In this document: piece by piece, positions 34,448 through 43,675 of the stretch | How the letters are laid out: every line of letters starts with the position of its first letter | Position numbering within the stretch: the stretch's first letter is position 1 | Assembly: GCF_009827595.1 (NCBI RefSeq) | Contig: NZ_WTYT01000002.1 | Location: 496,001-560,000, forward strand | Reading direction: 5' to 3' | DNA: 64,000 bases | Source: Altericroceibacterium endophyticum | GTDB taxonomy: Bacteria; Pseudomonadota; Alphaproteobacteria; Sphingomonadales; Sphingomonadaceae | Program-made: the position numbers and the translations under genes | Notes under the pieces: model-generated | Told to the model about the DNA's origin: nothing | Database searches by the model: none | What the model saw: only the letters and a program-made list of their open reading frames with translations

Positions 34448-35455
34448 ATGCGCTCATGGATGTTACCCGCCGAATCGGACAGCTATCAGAAACTGCATTT
34501 GAAGGATCTCCCCCAGCCGGAGCCCGGCCCCGGCGAAGTGCTCATCCGCCTCAAAGCGTGGTCGATCAATTATCGCGACTTTGCCGTCGCATCCGGTAAT
34601 TACTTCGGCGGCAAGCTGAAAGAAGCCGCCATTCCGCTCTCCGATGGGGCCGGCGAAGTGGCCGCTCTGGGCGAAGGCGTAACCCGCTTTGCCGAGGGTG
34701 ACCGGGTGCAGAGCGCCTTCTTCACCGATTGGGATGATGGCCTCCCCCGCAGCAGCCCCGCGCTGGGTGATGGTCACGGCCCGGGAATGCTGGCCGAATA
34801 TGTGGTGCTGCCCGAAACCGCAGTGGTGCCGATGGCTGAAAGCCTCAGCTTTGCCGAGGCGGCCTGCCTTCCCTGTGCCGGCGTAACCGCGTGGAATTGC
34901 CTGCTGGAAGGCAATCGTCCGCTCCAGCCGGGGGACAAGGTGCTTGTGCTGGGCACGGGCGGGGTGTCGATCCTCGCGTTGCAGATTGCCCGCGCCGCAG
35001 GTGCCACCGTGATCGCCACCAGCTCCTCCGATGCGAAGCTGGAAAAGGTAAAGGCGCTCGGCGCGCATCACACGATCAATTACAAAAGCACGCCCGAATG
35101 GGGTTCCTATGTGCAGCAGGAATTTGGCGGCGTGGACAAGATCGTCGAAGTCGGCGGCACGGGTACTTTGGGTCAGTCCTTTCAGGCGCTGGGCATGAAT
35201 GGCGAAATCGGCCTGATCGGCGTTCTGACCCATGGCGACCCGCCCGATCCCCACGCGCTGATGATGTCGGCAGGTACGCTGCGCGGTATTTTCGTCGGCT
35301 CTGGGGCCATGGCGCGCAAGCTCAATGCCACGATTGATGCCAATGCGATCACCCCGGTTATCGGCAAACGATTCGCCTTTGACGATGCGATTGCGGCTTA
35401 TGATCATGCCGCTGGTGCGCACAGCTTTGCCAAGACAATTATTGAATTTAGTTGA
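34448..35455 (+). CDS. MDR-family zinc-type alcohol dehydrogenase-like oxidoreductase
   Basis: A 335-aa medium-chain dehydrogenase: RLKAWSINYRDFAVASG, IPLSDGAGEV, GDRVQSAFFTDW, LVLGTGGVSILALQIARAAGATVIATSSS (Rossmann). The zinc ligand Cys-rich loop is absent, so it is a zinc-less quinone-oxidoreductase-like enzyme. CGGGAGAAACG precedes the ATG, 22 bp after the VOC gene. It may reduce an enone or ketone from dimer cleavage. Confidence 0.88.
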   Translation: MRSWMLPAESDSYQKLHLKDLPQPEPGPGEVLIRLKAWSINYRDFAVASGNYFGGKLKEAAIPLSDGAGEVAALGEGVTRFAEGDRVQSAFFTDWDDGLPRSSPALGDGHGPGMLAEYVVLPETAVVPMAESLSFAEAACLPCAGVTAWNCLLEGNRPLQPGDKVLVLGTGGVSILALQIARAAGATVIATSSSDAKLEKVKALGAHHTINYKSTPEWGSYVQQEFGGVDKIVEVGGTGTLGQSFQALGMNGEIGLIGVLTHGDPPDPHALMMSAGTLRGIFVGSGAMARKLNATIDANAITPVIGKRFAFDDAIAAYDHAAGAHSFAKTIIEFS

Positions 35456-35677
35456 TTCGTCCACAAAATTAGGCTGAAGACAGTTTCGGTCGTTTTCTTC
35501 CTCTCCAAAAACGCGCAGCACGCGCCGGATGGAGGGGAAGTCTGCACATCAGCGGCCATCCTGTGATCCGGGCAACCGGTGCCACCATGACCTTGGCATT
35601 TGCGGCCATTTTCCTTGCGTCACTTCTCAAGGAAATCGGGCCTTGTATAAATGCCCTATAAACTAAGAGGATACGTC

Positions 35678-36577
35678 ATGAAGGAAAGCCGCATCAGCCC
35701 GGCGGGCGATTTCGACAATTCAGCCCGCCAATATGACCATATTACAGCGCTGCCCGCCGCGTCGTCTTTGGGAGCCGAGATAAAGGGGCCCCGCCTTACT
35801 GATCTCGATGATGCCGGTTTTGCGGAATTTCGTGATGCACTGCACCGGCATAAAATGCTCTTCATACGCGGCCAGGATCTCACGCATGAAGAACATGAGA
35901 GCTTTGCCGCGCGTCTTGGCCCCTTCGCTGTGGATGCCTATACGCAGGGCACGGCCGGGCACCGCAATGTCCACCCGATCATCAAGGAAGCCGATCAGAA
36001 ATCAAAAGCCCTGTTCGGGTCTGGCTGGCACACCGATTCCCCCTTTCTGGCGGAACCTCCCTCCATCACCATGCTGCGCGCGGTAGAAATTCCGCCCTAT
36101 GGCGGCGATACGGTATGGGCCAACACGGCGCTCGCCTTCCGCTTCCTCAGCCCGGTGATGCAGGACATGCTGCGCCCGCTGAAGGTTCATATGTCCGCTT
36201 CGGCCAATTATGCCACGCAGGCGAAAGTATCGGGCAAGGCGATTCCCTTCGCTGATGATCAGCAGAAGCAGGAAGCGCTCGAAGGCCGTTTCCATCCTCT
36301 GGTCCGGACTCACCCGGAAACGGGCGAAGAAGCGCTCTATGTGGATGAAGTCTATGCCGTGGGCATCGAAGGCATGACCAGTGATGAAAGCACGCCGCTG
36401 CTCGATTTCCTGCGCCGGCACATCACCACCCATGCCTTTACGTTCCGCTTGCGCTGGGAACCGGGCATGATCGCGCTGTGGGATAATCGGGCGACGCTGC
36501 ATCTGGCGGCCAATGATTACGATGGCTACCGCCGCGAAATGTATCGCACGACCACCGCTGGCACGGCCCCTGAATAA
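35678..36577 (+). CDS. TauD/TfdA-family Fe(II)/2-oxoglutarate dioxygenase
   Basis: A 299-aa dioxygenase. Iron ligands are His-x-Asp in GWHTDSPF and the distal His in DNRATLHLAAND; 2-oxoglutarate Arg lies in YDGYRREMYRTT. An early EIKGPRLTDLDDAGFAEFRDALHRHKMLFIRGQ is typical of TauD. The start is ATG 35678 with AGAGGA; the ATG 27 nt earlier has none. Family members hydroxylate taurine, 2,4-D, sulfates or aryloxyalkanoates. The last activity (cleaving an aryl ether by hydroxylation) would fit this neighbourhood, but sulfur scavenging is equally possible. Confidence 0.88.
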   Translation: MKESRISPAGDFDNSARQYDHITALPAASSLGAEIKGPRLTDLDDAGFAEFRDALHRHKMLFIRGQDLTHEEHESFAARLGPFAVDAYTQGTAGHRNVHPIIKEADQKSKALFGSGWHTDSPFLAEPPSITMLRAVEIPPYGGDTVWANTALAFRFLSPVMQDMLRPLKVHMSASANYATQAKVSGKAIPFADDQQKQEALEGRFHPLVRTHPETGEEALYVDEVYAVGIEGMTSDESTPLLDFLRRHITTHAFTFRLRWEPGMIALWDNRATLHLAANDYDGYRREMYRTTTAGTAPE

Positions 36578-36800
36578 GGGCCGCGGATATCAGCATTAGG
36601 TTATCGGGCAGGTCTGTGTTACATAGGCGCTGCTGACGTCGAGAATTTGCGACGGACTTCGGCGCTTTGTGTTTCAGCAAGCTGGCTTTGCCTGCTTGCG
36701 GTCGCCCTTACGACGACTTCCTTTCATTTGACGACTTGACGCACTATCCCGGCTGCATGTTGCGGCCGGGCAATTCTCAGTTTCTTGAAAGGAAACACAT
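36578..36800 (+). promoter_or_regulatory. Long structured leader of the cold-shock gene
   Basis: A 223-bp gap before cspA. It holds hairpins GCAAGC/GCTTGC (36677-36699) and CCCGGC/GCCGGG (36748-36770), then the GAAAGGAAAC RBS. Long 5' UTRs that refold in the cold are typical of csp genes. Confidence 0.5.
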
Positions 36801-37007
36801 ATGCCCATCGGCAAAGTTAAATTCTTCAATACCGACAAAGGCTACGGCTTCATTCAGCCTGAAGATGGCGGCGCGGACAGCTTCGTGCACATCACTGCCG
36901 TTCAGGCAGCTGGCCTGTCCACGCTGAAGGAAGACCAGCGTCTTTCTTACGAAGTGGAACAGGGCCGCAATGGCCGTGAATCCGCGATCAACCTCGAAGA
37001 GGTTTGA
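36801..37007 (+). CDS. Cold-shock protein (CspA family)
   Basis: A 68-aa cold-shock-domain RNA chaperone with RNP1 KGYGFIQP and RNP2 FVHI, start IGKVKFFN. Length and motifs are complete. GAAAGGAAACACAT before the ATG. Two tiny genes of unknown role follow on the same strand after 62 bp and 1 bp, suggesting a short cold-shock-associated operon. Confidence 0.96.
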   Translation: MPIGKVKFFNTDKGYGFIQPEDGGADSFVHITAVQAAGLSTLKEDQRLSYEVEQGRNGRESAINLEEV

Positions 37008-37069
37008 TTGCATCTCCGGGGCCGGTTTACGCCGCGCCCCGGTATTCACCCTCTGATAAAGGAGGCTTC

Positions 37070-37273
37070 ATGTCCTCCAATTACCGCTTTTACCAAGAAC
37101 GCGCGGACGAATCCGGGAAAGTCGCGGAAACCGCAGACCTCGCGAATATTCGTGATCAGGCCAAACAGGCGCAAGGCGTCTGGCAGGATATGGCCAACCG
37201 CGCACGTTCCATCGAAGAAAATCGGACCAAGGCTCTGGCAGAAAAGGAGTCCCGGTCCCACGAAGGAGACTGA
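37070..37273 (+). CDS. Small hypothetical protein
   Basis: A 67-aa hydrophilic, mostly helical protein (FYQERADESGKVAETADLAN, ENRTKALAEKESRS). AAAGGAGG stands 6 nt before the ATG, so translation is well supported. No recognised domain, signal or membrane segment. Similar short proteins rich in Glu/Lys/Ala occur beside csp genes in sphingomonads, role unknown. Confidence 0.7.
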   Translation: MSSNYRFYQERADESGKVAETADLANIRDQAKQAQGVWQDMANRARSIEENRTKALAEKESRSHEGD

Positions 37274-37274
37274 T

Positions 37275-37433
37275 TTGGACCTCATCCATATTTTACGCTG
37301 CGAGCAAATTGCCCTCATCCGCGCTGATCACGCTGAAAGCGATGATCGCGAACAATTCCGCGATCTTGCCGATCATTACGCTTCCCGTCTGCGCAATATG
37401 CGCGAGGATCTGGGCGTTCCCCAATATGACTGA
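37275..37433 (+). CDS. Small hypothetical protein (TTG start)
   Basis: A 52-aa protein starting at TTG 37275, with AAGGAGA 6 nt upstream, 1 bp after the preceding stop. It is helical and charged (LIRADHAESDDREQFRDLADHYASRLRNM). No known domain. Coupling to the previous gene and a good RBS support translation despite the short size. Confidence 0.55.
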   Translation: MDLIHILRCEQIALIRADHAESDDREQFRDLADHYASRLRNMREDLGVPQYD

Positions 37434-37532
37434 GCGCCACTCAGGCGCCGCATAATCCGCCAACAGCGGACCGGGCCACGGCGTGCCCGCATGGCATAAA
37501 ATGCCATGCGAACTGCCGCTTTCCATCTGAAC

Positions 37533-38081
37533 TTATTCTGCCAGCGCTTCGTCCGCCGATATGACGCGGCCATAGGCGAAAGCCAGCGCCGCCATATTGG
37601 CTGCGTGAACATGGCTGGCGGGCACGGTTACACCATCGAATTCGACCGCCATCGTGGCGCATGCATCATGGATGGTGGTGACGTCATAACCAAAATCCGT
37701 CGCTGCGCGGCCCGTTGCGGCAATGCAGACATGCGACATGGCCCCGATCATCGTGATCTGCGTCGCGCCAAGCTTGTCCAGCTGGGCCTGCAATTCGGTT
37801 TCACGAAATGAATTCGGGAAATTCTTGCAGATGACCGGCTCATCGCCCACTGGCGCGACTTCTTCGATAATCTCGACCCCTTCCGTGCCCGGCACATAAG
37901 CAGGTGGGTTTTCGCCCGCCTCTTCGTGACGGATATGGATCACCGGCACGCCGGTTTTACGCGCGTGATCGATGATACGGCGTGCCGTGCTGACAGCCTC
38001 ATGCACCCCTTCCAGCGCCATTTTACCGGTGGGCAGATATTCCTTTTGAAGATCGACGACGATCACTGCGCTTTTGCTCAT
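37533..38081 (-). CDS. Isochorismatase-family cysteine hydrolase
   Basis: A 182-aa hydrolase with the catalytic triad Asp (AVIVVDLQKEY), Lys (CKNFPNSF) and Cys (MSHVCIAATGRA). The fold also includes nicotinamidases, ureidoacrylate and N-carbamoyl hydrolases; the substrate is unclear. GGAGAACC precedes the ATG. It is divergent from the GlxA-type regulator 95 bp away, which probably regulates it. Confidence 0.9.
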   Translation of the reverse strand: MSKSAVIVVDLQKEYLPTGKMALEGVHEAVSTARRIIDHARKTGVPVIHIRHEEAGENPPAYVPGTEGVEIIEEVAPVGDEPVICKNFPNSFRETELQAQLDKLGATQITMIGAMSHVCIAATGRAATDFGYDVTTIHDACATMAVEFDGVTVPASHVHAANMAALAFAYGRVISADEALAE

Positions 38082-38176
38082 TGTGGTTCTCCTATCTGGT
38101 GACAGGACGCCATCATAACCCTCTGCTTGTCAGGCAGAATTGGCGTTAACGACATTAAGCGTGCTAATATCGCCAT

Positions 38177-39151
38177 ATGACCAACGCGCACACGACCGAA
38201 ATCGGCATATTAATCTATCCCGGCTGTCAGATGGCGGCGGTGCTGGGGCTGACTGATATCTTGCGCGAAGCAAACCGGATGGCGCAGGAAAAGCTGCCGC
38301 GGCGCAGTTCGGCATTGCTGCAGGTGAGCCATTGGGAAAGGGAAGAGGATGACGCATTGCCCCGGCGCATCTTCGCAAGCGGCGATGGGGCGCCCTCGCC
38401 CCCTGCCGTGCTCGTGTTGCCCCCCGCTCTTGAACATAAGATCTCGCCTGAGGAGGCGCGCAGCTATGCCGCGTGGCTGAACGCCCTGCATGACAAAGGC
38501 ACGACCCTGGCCTCAGTCTGTGGCGGCGCCTTGATCTTGGGCGAAACCGGGCTGTTCAAAGGCCGCACGGTCACGACCCACTGGGCCTATCGCGACATCA
38601 TGCGTGCACGCTTCCCCGAAGCCATATTGGATACCGACCGCCTGATGATCGACGATGGCGACATCTTTACCGCTGGTGGGGTCATGGCATGGACCGATCT
38701 GGGCCTGACACTGGTCGACAGATTTCTGGGTCCGACGGTCATGATGGATACATCCCGCCTGTTCCTGATCGATCCGCCAGGCCGGGAACAGCGATATTAC
38801 AGCGCTTTCGCCCCCAATTTCACCCATGGCGATGCGCAGATCTTGAAATTACAGCATTGGTTGCAAAATACGCAGGCCAGCCAGACCGATCTCAGCAGCC
38901 TTTCGCGCGTGTCGGGCCTGGAGGAAAGGACATTGCTACGCCGTTTTCGCAAGGCGACCGGATGGACGACCAGCGAATATGTCCAGCGTCTGCGCGTTGC
39001 CAAGGCACAGGACCTGCTCCAGTTCAGCAATTCCCCGGCCGACCGAATCGCCTGGGACGTCGGCTATCAGGATCCCAGCGCTTTCCGCCGGGTCTTCCGC
39101 CGCATTGTCGGCCTGACCCCATCGGATTATCGCCGCCGCTTTGCCGGATAG
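38177..39151 (+). CDS. GlxA-type AraC-family regulator with DJ-1/PfpI domain
   Basis: A 324-aa regulator. Residues about 8-190 are a DJ-1/PfpI (class I glutamine-amidotransferase-like) domain: IGILIYPGCQMAAVLGLTDILREA and the nucleophile-elbow-like SVCGGALILGETG. Residues about 225-320 are the AraC HTH pair (DLSSLSRVSGLEERTLLRRFRK, DRIAWDVGYQDPSAFRRVFRRIVG). The ATG has no clear RBS. Divergent pairing with the isochorismatase-like gene suggests local control; GlxA-type regulators often sense quaternary amines, but the ligand here is unknown. Confidence 0.92.
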   Translation: MTNAHTTEIGILIYPGCQMAAVLGLTDILREANRMAQEKLPRRSSALLQVSHWEREEDDALPRRIFASGDGAPSPPAVLVLPPALEHKISPEEARSYAAWLNALHDKGTTLASVCGGALILGETGLFKGRTVTTHWAYRDIMRARFPEAILDTDRLMIDDGDIFTAGGVMAWTDLGLTLVDRFLGPTVMMDTSRLFLIDPPGREQRYYSAFAPNFTHGDAQILKLQHWLQNTQASQTDLSSLSRVSGLEERTLLRRFRKATGWTTSEYVQRLRVAKAQDLLQFSNSPADRIAWDVGYQDPSAFRRVFRRIVGLTPSDYRRRFAG

Positions 39152-39163
39152 GCCGCCAGCGAC

Positions 39164-39565
39164 TCAGCCGCCAAAGAAGTTCAGTTCCAGCAGGATATTG
39201 TTGGGGTCGGACGTAAAAATCTGCCGCAGGCTGATCGCTTCGACCAGATTCTCCTGATAATTGGCGCCGCGTGCCTTCAGCCGGTCCAGCACGGTTTCAT
39301 AGCCTTCACATTTCAGCGCCACGTGATGCAGCGCCCCGGTCAGCGAGCCCGGCTGTACGTCGCGATCATAGGCGCGCGGGCAGTCCACGGAATTGATGTG
39401 AATTATCGCACGCTCTGCCGCATCAAACATCCAGGTCGCATTGTCGGGTGTCAGAGGGGGCGGCGCATCCCGCCGCTCAAGATCGAGCAATTCCGCGTAG
39501 AATTGTGCGGTCTCGTCCAATCGGTCGGTGATGATGTTGATGTGATCGAGGGACTCGACTCGCAT
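39164..39565 (-). CDS. VOC-family glyoxalase-like protein
   Basis: A 133-aa VOC protein with metal ligands: His8 (LDHINIITD), His in ALHHVALKC and Glu in ILLELNFFG. It has one long domain of two betaalphabetabetabeta units. AAGGAGCC precedes the ATG. It faces the O-demethylase gene across a 110-bp divergent promoter region. An extradiol-dioxygenase-like or glyoxalase-like activity is possible. Confidence 0.85.
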   Translation of the reverse strand: MRVESLDHINIITDRLDETAQFYAELLDLERRDAPPPLTPDNATWMFDAAERAIIHINSVDCPRAYDRDVQPGSLTGALHHVALKCEGYETVLDRLKARGANYQENLVEAISLRQIFTSDPNNILLELNFFGG

Positions 39566-39621
39566 CTTATGGCTCCTTAGTCGTAATGTGCGATAAGACT
39601 TGCAGACACCGATAAAAATAG

Positions 39622-41076
<1,455 letters not shown>

Positions 41077-41096
41077 GCTCTGGCGACAAGCTAAAG

Positions 41097-41125
41097 AAAA
41101 GGCCCCCGGTTTCGGGGGCCTTTTT
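41097..41125 (+). terminator. Terminator after the O-demethylase gene
   Basis: AAAAGGCCCCCGG and a CGGGGGCCTTTTT half form a GC-rich stem with a TTT loop and a T-run, 21 nt past the stop. Confidence 0.93.
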
Positions 41126-41211
41126 GTATCTGGCGTTCTGGTCAGTAGAGATGGACGCTGTGGGCAATGCTGCCGCGCGCCACCCGGTTGCGGGCCATCA
41201 CACCCCCTTCG

Positions 41212-42219
41212 TCAGTCGGCGAATTCAGCCACCATCAGGTCTGGTCGGTCGGTGGTGATGGCATCAACCCCGATATTGTAAAGCAGCCGCGCCGTACCGG
41301 GATCATCCACGGTCCAGGCCCCCACTTCCAGACCCGCTTCGCGTGCCGCGGTGATGTCCTGCGGCGTAAAGTCCGCATAGGCGGCATCCCAGCCAAAGGC
41401 ACCCTCTGCAGCAATAGTCGGCACGATTCCGCCTTCCTGAAAGCTCTCACGCCCGGTCATGGCCTGCATGATGGTGTCTGCAGGCACCGGGAAACTCTCT
41501 GGATGAAGGCGCGCCGCGCGTTCGATGTCATAGCTGAGATACACCAGCCGCAAATCGGGTGCGATGGCATGGAGGGCGCGCAATACATTCCAGTCGAAAC
41601 TGAGCACTTTGGTCCGGCTGGCAAAATCTGCCTCGGCAAGGGCTTGCGCCACTGCCTGCGCCATCACTTGCGGGTCAGAGGATGCCGCACCCATGATCGG
41701 GGCGGATTTGATTTCCAGCCACAATTCACTGTCATCATCATGCTGTGCCATCAGCGCCAGCAATTCGCCAAGCAGCGGCACCGGCACATCATCATGCGCC
41801 TCCAGATCCGGGTGCTGTGCCGCATAATCGCTGGCCGGATCGGGCCGCCCGACATCATAGCGACGAATCTCGGCCAAGGTCATCGCCCGGATCGGAGTTT
41901 GCGGCGCATTCCACTGCTGGTCCGGCCCGCGCGCCAGATCGGCATCCAGCGTAAAATCATGGTTGAGCACCAGCTGACCGTCCTTGGTCAGCAGCACATC
42001 GGTTTCCACCCCATCAGCGCCCAGATCCAGGGCATTCTGAAAGGCGATCAGCGTGTTTTCCGGCTGCAGTTGCGCGCCCCCGCGATGCGCAATAATCAAG
42101 GGGCGCCCGTCACGGGCATGGCTGGGAAAAGCCTCCTGCGCGGTCACGGCAGAGGGGGCCGCGATCAAGGTGGATGCGGCAAGCAACCCGGCCAGCACGG
42201 GGCGGATCATCATTGTCAT
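41212..42219 (-). CDS. Periplasmic glycerophosphodiester phosphodiesterase
   Basis: A 335-aa GDPD. Signal peptide at residues about 1-27 (VLAGLLAASTLIAAPSAVTAQ). The family core IIAHRGGAQLQPENTLIAF (HR, E), GVETDVLLTKDGQLVLNHD (E, D, H-D) and LWLEIKS are intact. It hydrolyses glycerophosphodiesters to glycerol-3-phosphate and an alcohol. GGAAGTTACC precedes the ATG. No neighbouring phosphate gene, so standalone. Confidence 0.93.
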   Translation of the reverse strand: MTMMIRPVLAGLLAASTLIAAPSAVTAQEAFPSHARDGRPLIIAHRGGAQLQPENTLIAFQNALDLGADGVETDVLLTKDGQLVLNHDFTLDADLARGPDQQWNAPQTPIRAMTLAEIRRYDVGRPDPASDYAAQHPDLEAHDDVPVPLLGELLALMAQHDDDSELWLEIKSAPIMGAASSDPQVMAQAVAQALAEADFASRTKVLSFDWNVLRALHAIAPDLRLVYLSYDIERAARLHPESFPVPADTIMQAMTGRESFQEGGIVPTIAAEGAFGWDAAYADFTPQDITAAREAGLEVGAWTVDDPGTARLLYNIGVDAITTDRPDLMVAEFAD

Positions 42220-42331
42220 GGTAACTTCCTTCAGTGAACCTTACCGGCTGCCTTTAGGAAGTTGCTGTTCCGCTTTTATGACGGCGCACGGGGGGCTGTG
42301 CGCTGCGGCCCGCCCCCCTTTGGCTTAAGCG

Positions 42332-43345
42332 TTATCCGCGCTTGGTCAGCGCGGCCTCGGATTCCGCCATCAGGCCGGAAATAATCTCAGCCACGGGTTC
42401 TTCCTGCTTCACCATGCCGACCGACTGGCCCGCCATCAGTGAACCGTTTTCGACATCGCCATCAACCACCGCACGGCGCAGCGCGCCGGCCCAATAGCGT
42501 TCGATCTGCAATTGCGCCTCACCCATCGCCAGCTCTTCGGTATCCAGCTTGCCGGCCACATCGCGCTGCTTCACGTTGAATGCTTCGGTGCCCTTGTTCT
42601 TCAGCGCGCGCACCGGAATAACCGGCAGGCGGGCATCCACCTGAACGCTGGTGATCGCATCGCGCGCATTGGCGCGGAAAAACGCCTTCTTGAAATCCGG
42701 ATGGGCAATGCTTTCGGTGGCGCAGGCGAAGCGGGTGCCCAGCTGCACGCCAGCCGCGCCCATTTCCAGATAGCCGGCAATGGCCTCACCGCGTCCGATA
42801 CCGCCCGCCACGAAGACCAGATGATCTTCAGCCAGAGCGGGCAGGAATTCCTGCGCCAGCACGCTGGTGGAAACCGGGCCGATATGGCCACCTGCCTCCA
42901 TCCCTTCGATCACCAGCGCATCGGCGCCCGAACGGAAGAGCTTCTTGGCCAGTGCAATGGTCGGCGCGAAGACGATAACCTTGGCCCCAAATCCCTTGAT
43001 CGCTTCCACACTGCCCTTGGGCGGAATCCCGCCAGCCAGCACCACATGGCCAACCTTGTGCTTGCCGCACACCGCAATCAGATCGGTCAGATCGGGATGC
43101 ATGGTGATCAGGTTCACGCCGAAGGGTTTGTCCGTCAGTTCTTTCGTGCCGGCAATTTCAGCATCGAGCAGATCCGGCGTCATCGCGCCGCAGGCGATCA
43201 CGCCAAAGCCGCCACCATTGGAAATGGCCGCCACCAGATTGCGCTCCGAAACCCAGCTCATCGCCCCGCACAGAATAGCGTGCTCCGTACCGAGGAATTC
43301 GGCACCGCGCCGCATCAGTTCATGGGTCTTGGGAAAATCCGTCAT
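42332..43345 (-). CDS. Nitronate monooxygenase / NPD-family flavoprotein
   Basis: A 337-aa FMN TIM-barrel protein (2-nitropropane dioxygenase family). Motifs: HAILCGAMSWVSERNLVAA, NGGGFGVIACGAM, PFGVNLIT, EGMEAGGHIGP and VAGGIGRGEAIAGYLEMGAAGVQLGTRFA. In this family FabK-like enoyl reductases and nitronate oxidases cannot be separated by these motifs. The ATG 43345 has AAGAGA at spacing 8; the ATG 9 nt earlier is an alternative. Confidence 0.88.
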   Translation of the reverse strand: MTDFPKTHELMRRGAEFLGTEHAILCGAMSWVSERNLVAAISNGGGFGVIACGAMTPDLLDAEIAGTKELTDKPFGVNLITMHPDLTDLIAVCGKHKVGHVVLAGGIPPKGSVEAIKGFGAKVIVFAPTIALAKKLFRSGADALVIEGMEAGGHIGPVSTSVLAQEFLPALAEDHLVFVAGGIGRGEAIAGYLEMGAAGVQLGTRFACATESIAHPDFKKAFFRANARDAITSVQVDARLPVIPVRALKNKGTEAFNVKQRDVAGKLDTEELAMGEAQLQIERYWAGALRRAVVDGDVENGSLMAGQSVGMVKQEEPVAEIISGLMAESEAALTKRG

Positions 43346-43519
43346 TGCGCACATCTCTTGGGGATAAAGGAGGAGCTTTGCGCCCTAGCCAGACCGCCGT
43401 CTCTGAGCAAGCAGCCTTTTGCCAGAGAGGACAATGACCTGCATGGCGCAATCGATCGGATGCGTCGATAACTATAAGCAGTTTAATCCATTTTCCCGCT
43501 GATCCCACGTCAGCTAAAC

Positions 43520-43620
43520 CTTCATCAGGAGCTCGTGCTCCCTCGGTCGGAGCGTGTTGACCCCGTCTGGCTCCGATCTCCTGACCCCGCGCCTCCCCCT
43601 TGGGCGCGGGGTTTTGTTTA
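43520..43620 (+). ncRNA. Candidate small RNA ending in its own terminator
   Basis: Between divergent genes lies a plus-strand stretch with three consecutive hairpins: GGAGC-TCGT-GCTCC (43528-43541), TCGGAGC paired with GCTCCGA (43547-43576), and a terminator (43585-43619). Since no plus-strand protein gene precedes it, a terminator here implies a separate short transcript. The 5' end is unknown; TATAAG at about 43474 is a possible -10. The annotated start is only where structure begins. Confidence 0.45.
43585..43619 (+). terminator. Orphan rho-independent terminator
   Basis: CCCCGCGC (43585-43592) pairs with GCGCGGGG (43604-43611), then TTTTGTTT. It terminates plus-strand transcription, yet the nearest plus-strand gene upstream is the O-demethylase 2.5 kb away, which has its own terminator. 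Confidence 0.85.
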
Positions 43621-43675
43621 CTGTGCCCCCCTGACCCGATAATGCACAATAGCTGTAAATATAGCGGGGGTTTGA

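Noticed and set aside
42290-42318. GGGGGGC/GCCCCCC inverted repeat as terminator of the nitronate-monooxygenase-like gene
   Set aside because: No T-run on the minus strand, so termination cannot be claimed; may only be a GC-rich chance pairing.
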